This document shows, piece after piece, positions 12,701 through 25,213 of a stretch of DNA of 64,000 nucleotides. The translations under genes were made by a program, and so were the position numbers. The stretch's first letter is position 1. Every line of letters begins with the position of its first letter. Location of the stretch: contig NC_057766.1 in NCBI RefSeq assembly GCF_010389155.1, positions 24,189,516 to 24,253,515 of the forward strand, in the 5' to 3' direction. This DNA is from Erigeron canadensis. Its lineage: Eukaryota; Streptophyta; Magnoliopsida; Asterales; Asteraceae. Below the pieces are notes generated by a model, which saw only the letters and a program-made list of their open reading frames with translations, ran no database searches and was not told the DNA's origin.

Positions 12701-14900
12701 TTACGTAAAGTTGCCAGAGTACGATTTAGAATAGAATTATAAATATAATAATATTCAACATATAAAAAAGTATTACTTATTCAACAAATTAGATTGATTT
12801 ATACGAGTTGATTTTCTGTTACGATAAATTGATGAAACAATAGCGAGTCTTTCTTTTCCGTCGATATGTCCTGCAATTTGCACTTGAATTCCTTTTGTAT
12901 CTGCTTGTTCAGTTAAATCCTATTCATGGAGATTCCATAAATATTCCATTCCAATACATAACATTAAAATACTGATGATTTTTATTTAAACTTGTTACGT
13001 AAGCTTATAATTATTATGGAGAGGTAAGTTTTAATAATTTAGTAGTCAAAACTGAAAGGTTTAATACTCCACCATTTGGGCTTGTTTTTAATATAAATAG
13101 CTACCATTTGTAAAAAAGGCTTTTCATCTAACCACGACCGATATTATCTGAAACTCTAAAAGAACATGTCTTGAAACCTATATTTACCCACATTCAAACT
13201 AGATCCAACTGCCTTAACTGGAGTTATGTTTGTATACCATTGACATACTACATAAATGCTATTGTCCAATCATAACTTTTGCTCAAAATTACAAGATTCA
13301 ACCATTCATCGTCATGGGTTTTTATTCCATAACAGATGGCCAACTCAGCATAAACCCATATCAAGGATGCAGACAATTCACATGACTTAAGATATCTTTC
13401 CAGTATGTTCACATGTCAAATCTTAATGTTCATTTACTAATTTGTGGATTATCCCTATCTTAACTATACTTTTATGATCATTTTGTCAATTGATTAACCT
13501 TTTTGGAAAATTATTGCATGCACAAAGCCATAGGCCAGAAAAAAAGGCTACATGGCAGATTAAGAACGGACTCATTGTGTTTAACGATTACTTAGAAAGC
13601 TAACATCATGGTTTTGGACTTCAATTGCCTAGTTGTAGCATAATAATGGGCAACCTCACTATTATATGCACATAGCAGTGGTCTGCTGAAAGACAAATAA
13701 CAAACTATGTTGCTTTATATCTTTAAATTCTCAAATAAAGGAGCAAATAACTTCCTCACCACTGTAAACCTTTCCTTCAATCAAACCCTCTAACGCGTCA
13801 AAGAACATGCTTTTAATACATCATAATTTCCATGACAGTAAAGTTACAAATAAGCTAACTTTATCTAAATGGCTGCATTTTTCCTTTTTGCAGTGTTCCT
13901 AATTGTGTTAATAACACATTGGGCATGACTTTATGTATGAGGAAGAAACAATAATGAGCATAAACATGAACACTAATTTACAAAATAAAACTCCAACTAA
14001 CTTTAAAAAAATTATACAAACAATATACAAGTGAAAAACCCATGAATATGCAATGATGCAAGCAAGTATTTCTAGCCAGTCACATACCTTGTCAAAAGCT
14101 TCTCGAATCCCAGACCCCGTATTTCTAGCCTTTTCAGCTTCAACTTCGATCGAAATCTTATGATCCTCAACATCATCATAACCACTCACAACTTCACTCC
14201 TACCTCTCTTCAACTTCCCATTATTACTATCCATCTTTAAATCCATATAAAACACAAACCCGACAAAAAACAAATAAAACCCGACAAACCCAACAGCCTG
14301 CCACAAATAAATCTCACCACTCAAATAAACATAAAACAAAAACGAAACCGAAGTCAAATAAAACAAAACATCCCTAACAAACGACCCGGGATCAACCCCA
14401 AAAGGGGCCGCGTATATCGCGACAAACCCAACAACCAAAGCCGAGACAAACGTCCCGGCAGACAAAATTGCACCGAACCCAGTTCGCGCGTTGCCGCCCC
14501 CAACGGCGGCAACAGACGCGAACACATCAGGGGCGCCGTTACCTAACGCGAGTAAAGTAACGGCGCCCATACTCGGGGACAAATTTAAATGATTAGAAAG
14601 TTTAGTGACAATTTTTGAAAAATGGAGTTGGGCAGTTTTGATTAAGATATAAAAATGGAGAAAAATAAAGAGGGATAAAAATGGAAAAGTGAGATATGGG
14701 TTTTGGTTAAAATGACAAAAATGGAAAGTGTTGTAATTTATGATGGTGGTTGTTGGGGTTTTGAGAGTGTGGGAACAGGTGGTGGTGGTGGTGAGTGATC
14801 GGCGGTGGGGTGTGGTGGTGGTGGGGAAGTGGTGGAGGAAGGTGGTGATTAGAGTAAGGAGGAGGAGGAAGGTGGTGGTGGTGGCGAAAAAGGGCGTCAT
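9713..14900 (-). CDS. CCX: Cation/calcium exchanger (CCX, Na+/Ca2+ exchanger family)
   Basis: Membrane antiporter of the plant CCX branch of the CaCA superfamily, which moves K+, Na+, Ca2+ or Mn2+ across endomembranes in exchange for another cation. Two exons on the minus strand, 14900-14088 and 10477-9713, join in phase 0 to give 525 residues. The alpha-1 repeat has [14 protein letters not shown] (about residues 116-129) and the alpha-2 repeat has [13 protein letters not shown] (about 410-421), both diagnostic of the family. About a dozen hydrophobic segments are present, separated by an acidic and basic cytosolic loop at about 220-270. The N-terminus is unusually rich in threonine and histidine. 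The ORF is intact. The 3.6-kb intron is long compared with other introns here and full of repeats. Substrate and compartment cannot be read from sequence. Confidence 0.92.
11565..13530. repeat. Diverged direct repeats inside the CCX intron
   Basis: Two related segments, about 11565-11940 and 13088-13530, share a common order of words: TATAAATAGCT, CTTTTCATCTAAC, TTGTCCAAT, CAACCATT, AGATGGCCAAC, TTCACATG. They look like two aged copies of one repeat inserted about 1.5 kb apart. Between them (11960-12260) is alternating purine-pyrimidine sequence rich in TGTATGTAC- and CACACA-type words. Confidence 0.45.
12619..12659. repeat. 13-bp perfect inverted repeat (hairpin)
   Basis: Arms AGAGAGCTCGGAT and ATCCGAGCTCTCT are separated by about 15 bases, inside the CCX intron. 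It could be a small hairpin in the pre-mRNA or the core of a tiny fold-back element. No function is evident. Confidence 0.6.
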
Positions 14901-17900
14901 GCCATTACCGGAATAGTTTGCCGGTGATCGGAATTTGGAGTTGAGTGAAAGTGTGTGTCGGTTCCAAGGAACGCGGTATGGAATAATAAATTTTTTTTTT
15001 TTTTGATTTTCTTTTTAACGCCCCTGAAAAGTGAGAACAGTTGTTTATGAGCTTTCTTTTAATCGATATTTTTACACTGTATTCTCTAGTTTTAAATATA
15101 GGGAAAAAATTGATAGAAATGGATAGGAGAAGAAAAGAAAAAGTTTTATATTTATAAAATAGTCATTCTTGAGTTAACATGTATAGATAAAAAAAAGAAA
15201 GGATAAAGAATACTAAATTTACAATTATATCCATAATCATATTTTATATACTCATTGAAAATCATATTTATCAAAAAGAATATATATTAATAGATATAAT
15301 TTAAAAGGTTCGTCAATAAAAATAAAATGTAGCAGGATGCAAAGCATATCACAATTCCTATTAATTTACCTAGTAAATAAATAAATACCTAATAATATAT
15401 CTACATCACAAAACAAAACAAAAAAACAATTTTACTCTATCTATTATCCTTCTTTCTCTCTTGGTAAATGCAATCCCATTCTAGAAAAACTCTATCACCG
15501 GTTATTTCTTCACCATTAAAATCGACTATCATCTCTTTTTTCTTCACCATCATATCACATCAGAGACCAGAATTTAAATCCTATTTTCATTGCCTTTTTC
15601 TTCATCAGATTTTACACAGGAATGACGAACGGCGGGCATTGATGGCATATGAAGGCGGTGAATAGTGATTGGTTTTGACAAAGGGTTTACCTCTGGATTT
15701 CAGCGATGAAAAATTCGAAGGGTAAATTGGTACTTCTATACTCGGATGTAAGTTTTCCTTGCAAATCAGGCCATATTTGGCCGAAAAACTTTGGGGCAAA
15801 AAACCCCTAAGTTTTCTTATCATTTCTTTTCTATTCTTGTTTAGAAAACTCAAGAATGCAAAAGTTCGTTTTTTCCCTATCTTTTTTTTTCTTATCCCTT
15901 CCAAAAAAAACTCAAGAATGTAGTGTTAAGGTACAACATCAATAAGTGTTCATGTTAACAACATTGCATCATTTTTTTCTTTTTATCAATTTTTTTTTTA
16001 AATGTTGGATTGAAAAGGGACTCACGTATGCTCGTCTATCACTCGTCGGCTAACCAACAACATAACTGACACACGAAACCGACGAAACATTGTCAACGCA
16101 TCGCTTAAGCCATGAGTAACAACCGATGAACTGACAATACCATTGGTTAGGGTTTTGATTAAATTGGAAGAAAAGGTATCAATGATGTTTTGTTATTGAA
16201 TATGATTTATGAAGGATTTGTTTAACAACCATCTTTTAGAGTTTTCAATTAGAGTCTAGAATATACTTTAAGAAGAGATCAGATTTTTGAATTTAACTAC
16301 ATAAACCTTTTTTTTTTTAATTGATATATATAAGTTGATTTTGAAATAACCTACTTTTAATGTATTAGTATTAAATAAGAAGATTATTTAAAAAAAACAA
16401 TCTTAGTTTATATCATTCATTGTAATATTCGATCCATATCTAAAAAAAATAAATACAATTATTCAAAAAATTTATGTCAATCTAATCTTTTTCTTTTTCT
16501 AAAACATTGTTATTTTCTTTTATCACACAATATTCTCAACCATCATTAAAAACTCGTATCATGTGTCAAAAACAAGTAAAAATATGATAAATTATCCATC
16601 ACAATCGAAATACACAAATATCAAACCGATTCAATCATTACGAGTTGTTACCGTTTTAACATTGTGTTCGAAATTGTGTTCGAGCCCGAGCTTTACTCAG
16701 CTCCTTATTGTTTGAGCTCGAGTCAATACTCGTTTAATCTTTTTATAATTTTTATTTAGCTATATTTCAAAGCCTACAATTCGATAAACCCGTTTAGTTA
16801 TTTGAACTCGATCTCGAATAATTTCATTTGTAATCATGTATAAACTAATATTGTATTTAGAAATTAAAACTCACAAAACTTACTTTAACAACGTGTCTCA
16901 TATAATTTGGAGGTCTTCAATTCCAATTTGCTTACTTTAACAATGAGTATTTTTAAAAATATAATGAAAGACTCGACAAGCTTGAGTAGTTTGTGGAGCT
17001 CATTCGACTCATTGAACTCGAGTAGTTAAACTAGAGAGCTAAAAAAAATAAAAATAAAAAAAAAATCCTTTTTTGGTTTGGCTCTTTTATAAGATTATTT
17101 AACTAGTTAATCTCAAATTCGATTTAGCAGAGCTCGACCTCGAGTGGCTAAAGAACAACTCGGCTTGATTCTCACACCCAATTAGATGGACAACATCCAA
17201 TACTCAAGTAAACCATATCCGTAATAAGATGCAACCATCAAATTATGAAATACAAAGTTATTGTAAATAAATCTTCTTCGATTTGTCCATTGCACTAAAC
17301 AATGTGTTAGCTGTGCTTAACAACCCAAATCAACGCACATGTAGGGAAATCAACATATACTGTATAGTATTTCCTTATTATAAGAAAATCGGTTGAAGTA
17401 ACTACCCGAAAACAATATATTTTAACTGAACCTTCTTTAATTAGGAATAAGCCTTAGGTTAAATAACTCGAAAGTGTATTATGTTCCAAAAAGCAGTTCC
17501 AAAATCTGCAACAAAATAACACAAGTTCAATCAATGACAGTCACTACATCACAATATCTTGAGATAGAAGCAAATATAAGACCACACAAAAAATATTGAT
17601 ACAAGTATAAAGATGGAATAAAGTGTTTTAAAATGTATTCAAAACTTTGGTCTAAAGTCTATACTATGTATCCACCTCAGAAGTTAGAACCACTTAATAT
17701 TGTGTGTATTAACTTTCATATATTGCTATTGTATGTAGTATGTACCTCGTGATATTTTTACCGACTTGATGCTATGTGGCACCTTATGTTAACAAAAGTA
17801 CCATAGGATACAAACAATAACAATATTTAGAAGTTAGTTACACTCTGCATAAAATGCACTTTTTACCTAAAGTTAAATGTTTCTAAGCACTTTAACCTTG

Positions 17901-17934
17901 AGAGACAATGAAGAAGTAAAAAAAATTACCATTT
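14901..17934. other. Intergenic, repeat-derived
   Basis: Promoter side of CCX and 3' side of NF-YC. A poly(T) run sits at 14990-15004. From about 16660 to 17165 the sequence is dense in GAGCTCGA/TCGAGCTC-type words, as in dispersed repeats of this genome (similar words recur in the first PDF1A intron near 23580). Open frames at 15468-15904 show no recognisable similarity and run on both strands, which argues against coding. Confidence 0.45.
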
Positions 17935-18687
17935 TTATGAATCTGAGGGTGACTGAGGCAATTGAGGTGGCTGTGACCATAATGCTGGATTAATGTAAGG
18001 TGGAGGCTGTTGTGCTGCAAAAAGACCAGGATCAAGCAGACTCTTGTTTGACATCAATCCGGGTGTAGCCGATTGTGGTGACTGTTGAGATGGCATGTAA
18101 TAATAAGGAAACGTATCAGAAGGGCCTCCAACCGGCACACCTACATTTGGCATAGATGTTATAGATTCTTCTTTAACATCCTCTTTTGGTACTATATCAA
18201 CCAAAAAATCAAAAATATCAGTTCTCGTGATTGCAGCAGCAATGTCGTTCTTTTGTAACGTTCTTCTTTTATTTTCCTCAGTATGATTCCAAGACCGTAA
18301 AGTTAATTCCAATATGAACATTTCACACGCTCTTGCAAACACAATGGGCGCTTCTGCTGATATCATTCTTACGTCCTCGTCTGCTTTCATTATTTTCTTG
18401 ATTCTTGCTAATGGAAGGCTGTGATTTTTGAAGTCAGTCACGTTTTCAATTTCCCGATATTGGTTTGACCAGAATGATTGGAGTTGTTGTTGAAGTTGTT
18501 GTTGCTGTTGTTGTTGCATTTGTTGATAGGCTAATTGTTGTTGGGCTAATTGGGCCGCAGTGGGTTGGGTCACGGCTCCTCTTCCCGGAGTACCATTCAT
18601 TTGGGTCGAATCATGTGGGTTTGTTGCATATGGCAACTGACTCAAAATGTTGCTAGCTTGGGGCTGACAATGCCCTTGAGGATCCAT
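17935..18687 (-). CDS. NF-YC: Nuclear transcription factor Y subunit C (NF-YC)
   Basis: Histone-fold subunit that pairs with NF-YB and then NF-YA to bind CCAAT boxes; in plants NF-YC also works with CONSTANS-type partners. The coding region is intronless, 250 residues. A glutamine-rich N-terminus (about 45-70) is followed by the histone fold at about 91-167 (LPLARIKKIMKADEDVRMIS, then ARACEMFILELTLRSW and NDIAAAITRTDIFDFLVDIV). The C-terminal tail is rich in proline, serine and glutamine. I chose the start MDPQGHCQP at 18687 because the frame upstream contains a good 3' splice site (TTTTTCTTAG, exon resuming at 18739), so that part is probably a 5' UTR exon boundary rather than protein. The subfamily member cannot be assigned. 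Confidence 0.93.
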   Translation of the reverse strand: MDPQGHCQPQASNILSQLPYATNPHDSTQMNGTPGRGAVTQPTAAQLAQQQLAYQQMQQQQQQQLQQQLQSFWSNQYREIENVTDFKNHSLPLARIKKIMKADEDVRMISAEAPIVFARACEMFILELTLRSWNHTEENKRRTLQKNDIAAAITRTDIFDFLVDIVPKEDVKEESITSMPNVGVPVGGPSDTFPYYYMPSQQSPQSATPGLMSNKSLLDPGLFAAQQPPPYINPALWSQPPQLPQSPSDS

Positions 18688-19625
18688 TCTTGTTTGATAT
18701 GTATTTTTCGGCTCTAAAAGCTTGTCAAGACCAATTTGCCTAAGAAAAAGGTAAAGATACACCAAATACATATCATGATTTGAAAGATCAATACATACAA
18801 TTGCAAAACATAAAATGATAAACAAGATACATCATACATACTTATTATAGATATGGTATAAAGTTCTGTTTAACAAATAAAGAAAAATAATTTGTTTAAT
18901 AGGTAAATGATACATAAAATGATTTGAAAGATCAATACATACAATTAGTCGCAAACATAACAACTTCTATACATTTTGTCTAATTACCTAAATTTTTGAA
19001 TTTCATTTTATATCATGTCATATTATGTTACAAATGCTATGATATAAATTTATGGTGATAGAAGAATCATATTTTATAAACGATACGCTGTTAATAAAGG
19101 ATTAGAATTATGCAAAAAGAAGATAGTAATGGAAATATAAGAATATAGCAATCAAACCTCAATAAAATTGAAGCGAGTATGTGTTGATTCTTACACGTAA
19201 AATTAAAATGGAAGCGTTTGAATTAATGGTTTTGATCGTGATGTTCTTGATGGCTATGATCGATCACCTTTTAATTTTTGGTCTCGTTTTTATCGGACCA
19301 TATCCCAGAAATACTCAACTGCCAAAACAAACTTTTCAAATGTTTGTGATTACTTATATATGGTTAATGAAACATTCACATATTTTGGTTACTAAATCAT
19401 TAAGGTGACTTTTGGACCTTAGCACATTAAAATTCAAAATTTGTGTCTTGTGGCGATGAAGTACCATGTCTTAATAAATACCATCGAGACTTAAAATGAA
19501 CCGCAGTGCACATAAAGCTTATATTATAGTATGTTACAACGTCTAGTACTTATATGACGACTATTTAATTATACGACTAAAACATATAGCTGGTCACTAA
19601 ATTAAAACTAAAATAAGTAACATTT

Positions 19626-19790
19626 TGATGTGTTTGGTTGTTCTATACAAATTATAAGTAAAAATGTGTTTGTCAAAATAAGTATTTATCTGTGTTTAAT
19701 TAAAAAGAAGCACACATACATCAAAATGCGTTATGCAAACATAATGATCAGACAATCGGATTAAAACACAATTCCAAACACCCTCTTAAA
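19626..19790. mobile_element. MITE candidate, GTGTTTGG ends
   Basis: TGATGTGTTTGGTT at about 19626-19639 and CCAAACACCCTC at about 19774-19785 are inverted relative to each other, about 165 bp apart and with no coding capacity. The ends are of the same general type as the element at 4853-5045. Imperfect match and no confirmed target duplication. Confidence 0.35.
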
Positions 19791-20311
19791 GCATTTGATG
19801 TATATGTGCGTTATTTTACATGTGTATTCATTTAATTATTAATTTTTATTTTTTTAGCACATATCAATTTCCCCAACAATCATCGTCACATATCAAGCAT
19901 TTGATGGATTAATTTTACTAGAATTGGGGAGTCTTTGGAAAGTGAAGGTCCTATAGATTAACTTTAACTTATCTCTTGACATTTTCAAACAATAGGGCAA
20001 ACAGGGCTCCGTGTCTATGCATCTCTGTCAAAACATAGCATTCTAATCAATTTTTCACAGATGAATCCCGCTATGTAAGTTTAAAACGAACTGAACCCAC
20101 CTGGGCCGGATATAGAAGAAAGTTTCATGATTATGACCCGACAAGATGTGATCAGACCAGGATGGTCTTAGGCCGTTTTTTTGTCGTTTTTTCGAGTTTG
20201 TCGGGTATAGGGTTGCTCATCCTAACTATGTGCACTTGCTCCACAGCTTTTGATGGAGTCAATTACAAGAACCAGCAGAATGCACATACAAAAGAAATCA
20301 TTAGTCTACTG

Positions 20312-21050
20312 TAACACAACATTTCTCAAAATATTTACTGCACATCCGCACATGTCCTTTACCTGAAATCTTTTACGAGTATATCAAAACATAAGATCAG
20401 AGGTCAAGCAAAGACCGCCAACGGTTGGGTGCAACATCGAACCATGTCGCGAATTGTTGGTGCAATATCAAATAAAAATGTTGATAATACGCTAATAACT
20501 TGCTTTATGACTTCGTTTTATTTCATATATGCACAAAGTTAGAAAGCAAGCAATAAACAACCGGTGACCATTACAAGCAGTCAATATTTTGACAAACAAT
20601 GATCTTGAGAGTAAGAACGAAAACAAGAAAAAGGGCTCAGTTAACCAACAAATAACATCAAACCAACTATTTATCCTCCATAATACCATTCAACTTCTAC
20701 CCGCATCTAGACAGGGTTTGAGATGCCCTAAACAAAACTATATATATGAGGCCCGTATATCATTCAACTTCTACACGCATATAGACAGGGTTTAGCCTAC
20801 CATAACACAGCATTACTTAAAAAAATTACCGAACATGTCCTCTACATGAAATCTTTTACATAATAACATAAAATCAGAAGTAGAACAGGTCAAACCAATA
20901 CACTAAGAACTTGCTTTATGACCTCGTTTCATTTCAGATATGCACAAAGTTTACTACATATAATCGGTGACTATTACAAGCAGTCAATATTTTGACAAGC
21001 AATGATTCTGAGAGTAAGAACGAAAACAAGAAAAAAGACTCAGTTGACCA
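20312..21050. repeat. Direct duplication, period about 411 bp
   Basis: Two copies of a segment carrying GAAATCTTTTAC, AACTTGCTTTATGAC, ATATGCACAAAGTT, ATTACAAGCAGTCAATATTT and GAGAGTAAGAACGAAAACAA start at 20497 and 20908 when aligned on AACTTGC. It lies directly 3' of the G-patch gene. The small open frames in each copy share sequence only because of the duplication and do not look like protein. Confidence 0.6.
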
Positions 21051-21313
21051 ACATTTCCGTGCCGAAAGTCAAAATGTTCAAAGATCGAAAAGGTACATTA
21101 AGATCCAACTAAATCAACTTATCCAATTTCAACAGCTATCAATTGATAATCAGATCCAACTGACCTGCATGTATCGTATATACAAGCAAGATCTACAAAC
21201 TAAAACAAGTAATGATACTGGTACTATACAAACAATTACGGAGTACTTTTTAGGGTGTGTTCAAGAATGATTGTGGCTTACAAATTACAACTTATTTATG
21301 TTGTATCAGTCAT

Positions 21314-22096
21314 TCAGACGTTATCCGGCCAAAACTCTCTATAGAATGCACGTTCAAATTCCTTCTCCTGTAACTGCTTTTCAAGTTCTTGAGCTTTCTT
21401 CAACTTCTTTGACATTTTCGCTTTACTTCTTTTAGATAACTGAAATGTAACACACGTTTAACAAAAACTACACTGCAAGCAAACTAAGACAATGCAGATT
21501 CTAAACGAAATTCAAAAAAGACAAATGTACCTTATCGTTAGCATTATCAGAAGTCGCGTTGTTTTGATCTTCTGTCTTTTTCCGTGGTTTATCTATAACC
21601 GGTGCTGCTCCTAAACCTCGTTTATTCTTCTTTATATGAGTCTGCACAGGCTCTAATCGGCCCTGTTTTCAATTACGATAATTATCATTAATTAATAATC
21701 AACTTAATGAGCTCCTAAATGATTATTAGCAATGCTAACAATTTATAATGAGTATTACTAAAATCTACTTCAAAAAATTACGACGAAAGCACGCTAACGG
21801 ACAAACCGAAACCGAGAGAGACGATAAATTGTCATATTAAAAAAATTAGCTAAAATAAAATACCTGCTGAGAAATACCTAGGCCAGTTCCTTCTTTCCAT
21901 CCGTGTTTCTTCAATAACTACATAAAAAAAATTCAAAAATAAAATTAAAACCCTAAAAATGAAGGAAAAAGAGAGAATCTAAAAAAATAATAAAATTAGG
22001 GTAAAATAAGAATAAAATTAAGACCTGAAAACCAATATTAGATGAGGCGATTGGAATTGCAGTTGAAGAAGAAGAACAAGCTTCCGAATTTGACAT
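21314..22096 (-). CDS. Small G-patch domain protein
   Basis: Four exons on the minus strand, 22096-22025, 21917-21864, 21662-21531 and 21439-21314, join in phase to 127 residues. After a serine-rich start comes a G-patch motif split over exons 1-3: IGFQLLKKHGWKEGTGLGIS, then a GLGA sequence at about residues 59-62. G-patch domains bind RNA or activate DEAH-box helicases. The rest is basic and lysine-rich, then a short charged helix, and it ends in FYREFWPDNV. Length and ending fit a conserved small plant G-patch protein of unknown partner. Intact. Confidence 0.85.
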
Positions 22097-23070
22097 TTAT
22101 AATCAACGGTCACCGGAGATTTAATGAACTGAAATTTTCCGGCGGAGATTTCACCGCTAATTAAGAATTTATTGATTTGACGAAATATTATTTTTTAGGG
22201 TTTTTTGATTTGGGGGGAAAAATTTACGCTTTTAAACCTTTGCCTTTCGAAATGACTATAAACCGACCTCAATTTTAATTGAAAAGTAATAAGAGTTGTA
22301 CAACTTTTGAAGCGTTGGGTACTATGTATAATCATCCATGCATGAAGTACAACCCATATATACACTTGTAACAAGTACAAAGCCTATCTCTTCCTGCCTT
22401 CATTCCATATATATCTATTCCCACACTGCCGTGTTTTCCTTCAACAGGTGAAACTCTAATTTCTTATATTCGATCACACACACACATATATATAGATACA
22501 CATATATTGTATATATATAAGCTGTAATTTGCATTTTAATTTCTTGAGTTTACTGTCTTACAATTGCAAACAAAAGTTGTTTTGTCTCTTTTTTCATCAC
22601 AAATATAGTTTTCCTATTCTAGCATTTTTTTTATATGATAATGTGAATTGTTTATTTTGATGTTTGATTATTTGAATTATTATAAATAGGTATACATTTC
22701 CCGATTAAACTTTGTTCCAAAGGGTAGTCAAATTGCTTACTAAATATTACTCGTAGTATTTAATTCTAAGTAACTAAACTACGAGGACAAACTTTGTATT
22801 TGAAAGATATGTTCTACCCCAAAGGAATCCGCGTATTTTGATGCTATATATTTTGTCATTAGCAATAGGATTATCTGGCACTAAAAAGTAGAATATTCTA
22901 AGGGTCTCATTAGTTTGTGTTCTTTTGGAACGACTACACGTAACTGAAAGCATGGAATGCCCGGCCTAGGAAGAGTTCATAAGCGAGTCCAGCCCAATGA
23001 GCGAGTTTTGAAACTCGTCAGGAAGTTGAAAGGAAACGTCTTAGCAATCTCTATTAACTAAAAACTAATA
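22097..23070. other. Divergent promoter region
   Basis: Shared upstream region between the minus-strand G-patch gene and plus-strand PDF1A. It holds a CA/TA microsatellite at about 22470-22520. No other gene or defined element was seen. Confidence 0.45.
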
Positions 23071-24315
23071 ATGGAACGAATTCAGCGGCTAACACACCAT
23101 CTGTCACCGTCACCACTCGTCGGAATATTTCCTACACTTTCCAAAACCAGCCCATTTCATAAACCCTTTTCCACAATTCATTGCCAACACAAACCCAACT
23201 TTTCAAACCTGCATTTGATCAACAAAAACAACAACAGAGGCCTCACTACTTCAACTGGACCGGTTCAGGCCGGTTGGTTTTTGGGTTTGGGCGAGAAGAA
23301 AAAGGATTATGTAATTGATGTACCGGAGATTGTGAAAGCGGGTGACCCGGTACTTCATGAACCTGCCCAAGAAGTACGGGTTGAGGAAATCGGGTCGGAG
23401 CGGATACAAAAGATAATAGATGATATGGTGAAAGTAATGAGGGGAGCACCTGGTGTTGGCCTTGCTGCTCCCCAAATTGGTATTCCTTTACAAGTTAGTT
23501 TATTACTTTTTTTGTTACTTATAAATTTTATTAATAATTTAGTTAATATTGATCAAATGATTCAATTACAAGCGTTAAGCTCATGCTCGAGCAATAATGA
23601 ATGATCTGAGCTCAAGCTCGGACACGTATATTAAGTTAATTTTTATTTATATCTAATTGAAGGGGGTCTTTGTTTAGATTATTGTATTGGAGGACACTGA
23701 AGAATACATCGGGTATGCACCAAAACAAGAGACCAAGGCACAAGACAGACGCCCTTTCGATCTTTTGGTAAATAAGCATGCTACTGCTTTCATCATGAAC
23801 CACCCATTTTTACTGAAAAAATACCTAAAAATCCCATACATTTTATTGAAAATTTAGGTGATTATCAACCCAAAACTCCAAAAGAAGGGCAACAAATCAG
23901 CACTCTTTTTCGAAGGCTGCTTGAGGTGAGTTTTTGATGTTTGGAGAAGCAATAAACCTAGCTTGTAGACTAACGGGTCAAATGGGTCAAACATACTGAA
24001 ATTTGGAAGTGTATGATCCTCCCATTTTGCCATCTATGGTGTTCATGTTTCTATAATTGGAATGATTTGTGCAGTGTTGATGGATTTAGAGCAATGGTTG
24101 AAAGGTTCTTAGACGTAGAAGTTACAGGCTTAGATAGAAATGGGCAGCCAATAAAGGTGACTGCTTTTGGCTGGCAGGCTCGTATTTTACAACACGAATG
24201 TGATCATCTATCAGGAACTCTTTATGTTGACAAGATGGTTAAAAAAACATTCAGGACTGTAGAAAACTTGCAGTTGCCGCTGGCTAGTGGCTGTCCTAAG
24301 CTTGGTGTTCGGTAG
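23071..24315 (+). CDS. PDF1A: Peptide deformylase 1A, organellar
   Basis: Metalloenzyme that removes the formyl group from N-formylmethionine of proteins made in mitochondria and plastids. Four exons, 23071-23493, 23678-23767, 23858-23925 and 24075-24315, join in phase to 273 residues. All three deformylase motifs are present: [10 protein letters not shown] (about 128-137), EGCLS (190-194) supplying the metal-binding Cys, and QHECDH (233-238) with two metal-binding His and the catalytic Glu. The first 60-75 residues, rich in Ser, His, Asn and basic residues, look like an organellar transit peptide. EGCLSVDGFRA and the ending SGCPKLGVR point to PDF1A rather than PDF1B. Intact. Confidence 0.95.
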
Positions 24316-25003
24316 CATTATGGTCTTAAAGAATGTTTTGATAGAATTGTTGTATCTTATGCAGATCATGTATAAGCTTGAATGCATCACTTTAAAGTCA
24401 TTGATCAATTGTAATTTAGTTTATTCTTTTCTTTATCAGGCAACCCATTGCAGTGTAAAGAATTGTCCATGAACAAGAATTATTATATATTACATTACAT
24501 ATTACATATTATCTATATAACAATTACTGTCGGCCTACAGACAATATTTGTTTTGGCTTTTTGGTTTTTGCCACCAGCTTTTTTTTTTCTTTGCACTTTG
24601 ACCACCAAATTTCCTTTTCTTTAGACTTTCCTCATTCACCTCCTCTCGTCATCACCCCCAAATTTCCACCCGCTCCCCCCTTTTCTTCTAGACATCATCC
24701 TTAGCCACCATCCCCTCCTTTTGATTGTTGGCTTTCAATTTTGTATTGGTATGGACCAACAAACTACAAAAGTATTTCCAAAATTAATAGTTCTTAGGTT
24801 ATAATTATATGCATATAAATTTATGTGTGTATGTAACTATGTATGTATATCTTATGTTTTGTAGAATTGGTTTTGTTTAATTGTTGTGTAAAGGTTACAA
24901 TGTTGTGATCGTTGTGTTTGATTAGCTTTTTAATTGTTTATTTTAGTTTATTTTGATTTTTTTAGGTCTGTTTTAAGTTAAGTTTAGTTGGGTTTATTGG
25001 GTT
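24316..25003. other. Intergenic
   Basis: 3' UTR of PDF1A and AT-rich spacer. CT-rich stretches at 24570-24730 might be the leader of the acidic ORF that follows. Nothing else was recognised. Confidence 0.4.
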
Positions 25004-25213
25004 TTGAAATCGATGAGTGTTGAGGCCTCACTGGACACTGATGATGCTGTGACTTTGCATAATGGTTCTGATGAAGATGAAGATGATGATGATGATGATG
25101 ATGATGAACAAGAAGATACTTTGTATCAGAACTTGATTCACGCCAGAACCAAAGTTGATTCTTTTGGTGTCGAAACACTTGAGCTCCCTGGTGCTCAATG
25201 GAACGATTTCTGA
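25004..25213 (+). CDS. Small acidic protein ORF, function unknown
   Basis: A 69-codon open frame (a second in-frame ATG at 25013 gives 66 residues). It begins MSVEASLDTDDAVTLHNGSD, continues with an almost pure Asp/Glu run (about residues 25-37), and ends in a non-repetitive tail with VDSFGVETLELPGAQW. The non-repetitive tail and clean stop suggest real coding sequence, possibly an exon or remnant of a larger gene. I do not recognise the family. The acidic run comes from a GATGAT trinucleotide repeat, which by itself is weak evidence for a gene. Confidence 0.35.
   Translation: MKSMSVEASLDTDDAVTLHNGSDEDEDDDDDDDDEQEDTLYQNLIHARTKVDSFGVETLELPGAQWNDF

Larger units (their letters stand above)
18688..21313. 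other. NF-YC leader and intergenic region
   Basis: Contains the inferred NF-YC 5' UTR intron (acceptor before 18739; a possible donor near 19157) and promoter. Beyond about 19200 no gene is recognised. It includes a MITE candidate and a tandem duplication listed separately. Confidence 0.4.

Noticed and set aside
20589..21270. ORFs starting MTNNDLESKNENKKK and MTSNDSESKNENKKK, which look like paralogous small proteins
   Set aside because: Their similarity comes from the 411-bp tandem duplication, which extends beyond the frames and shows no codon-like pattern. They lie in the 3' flank of the G-patch gene.
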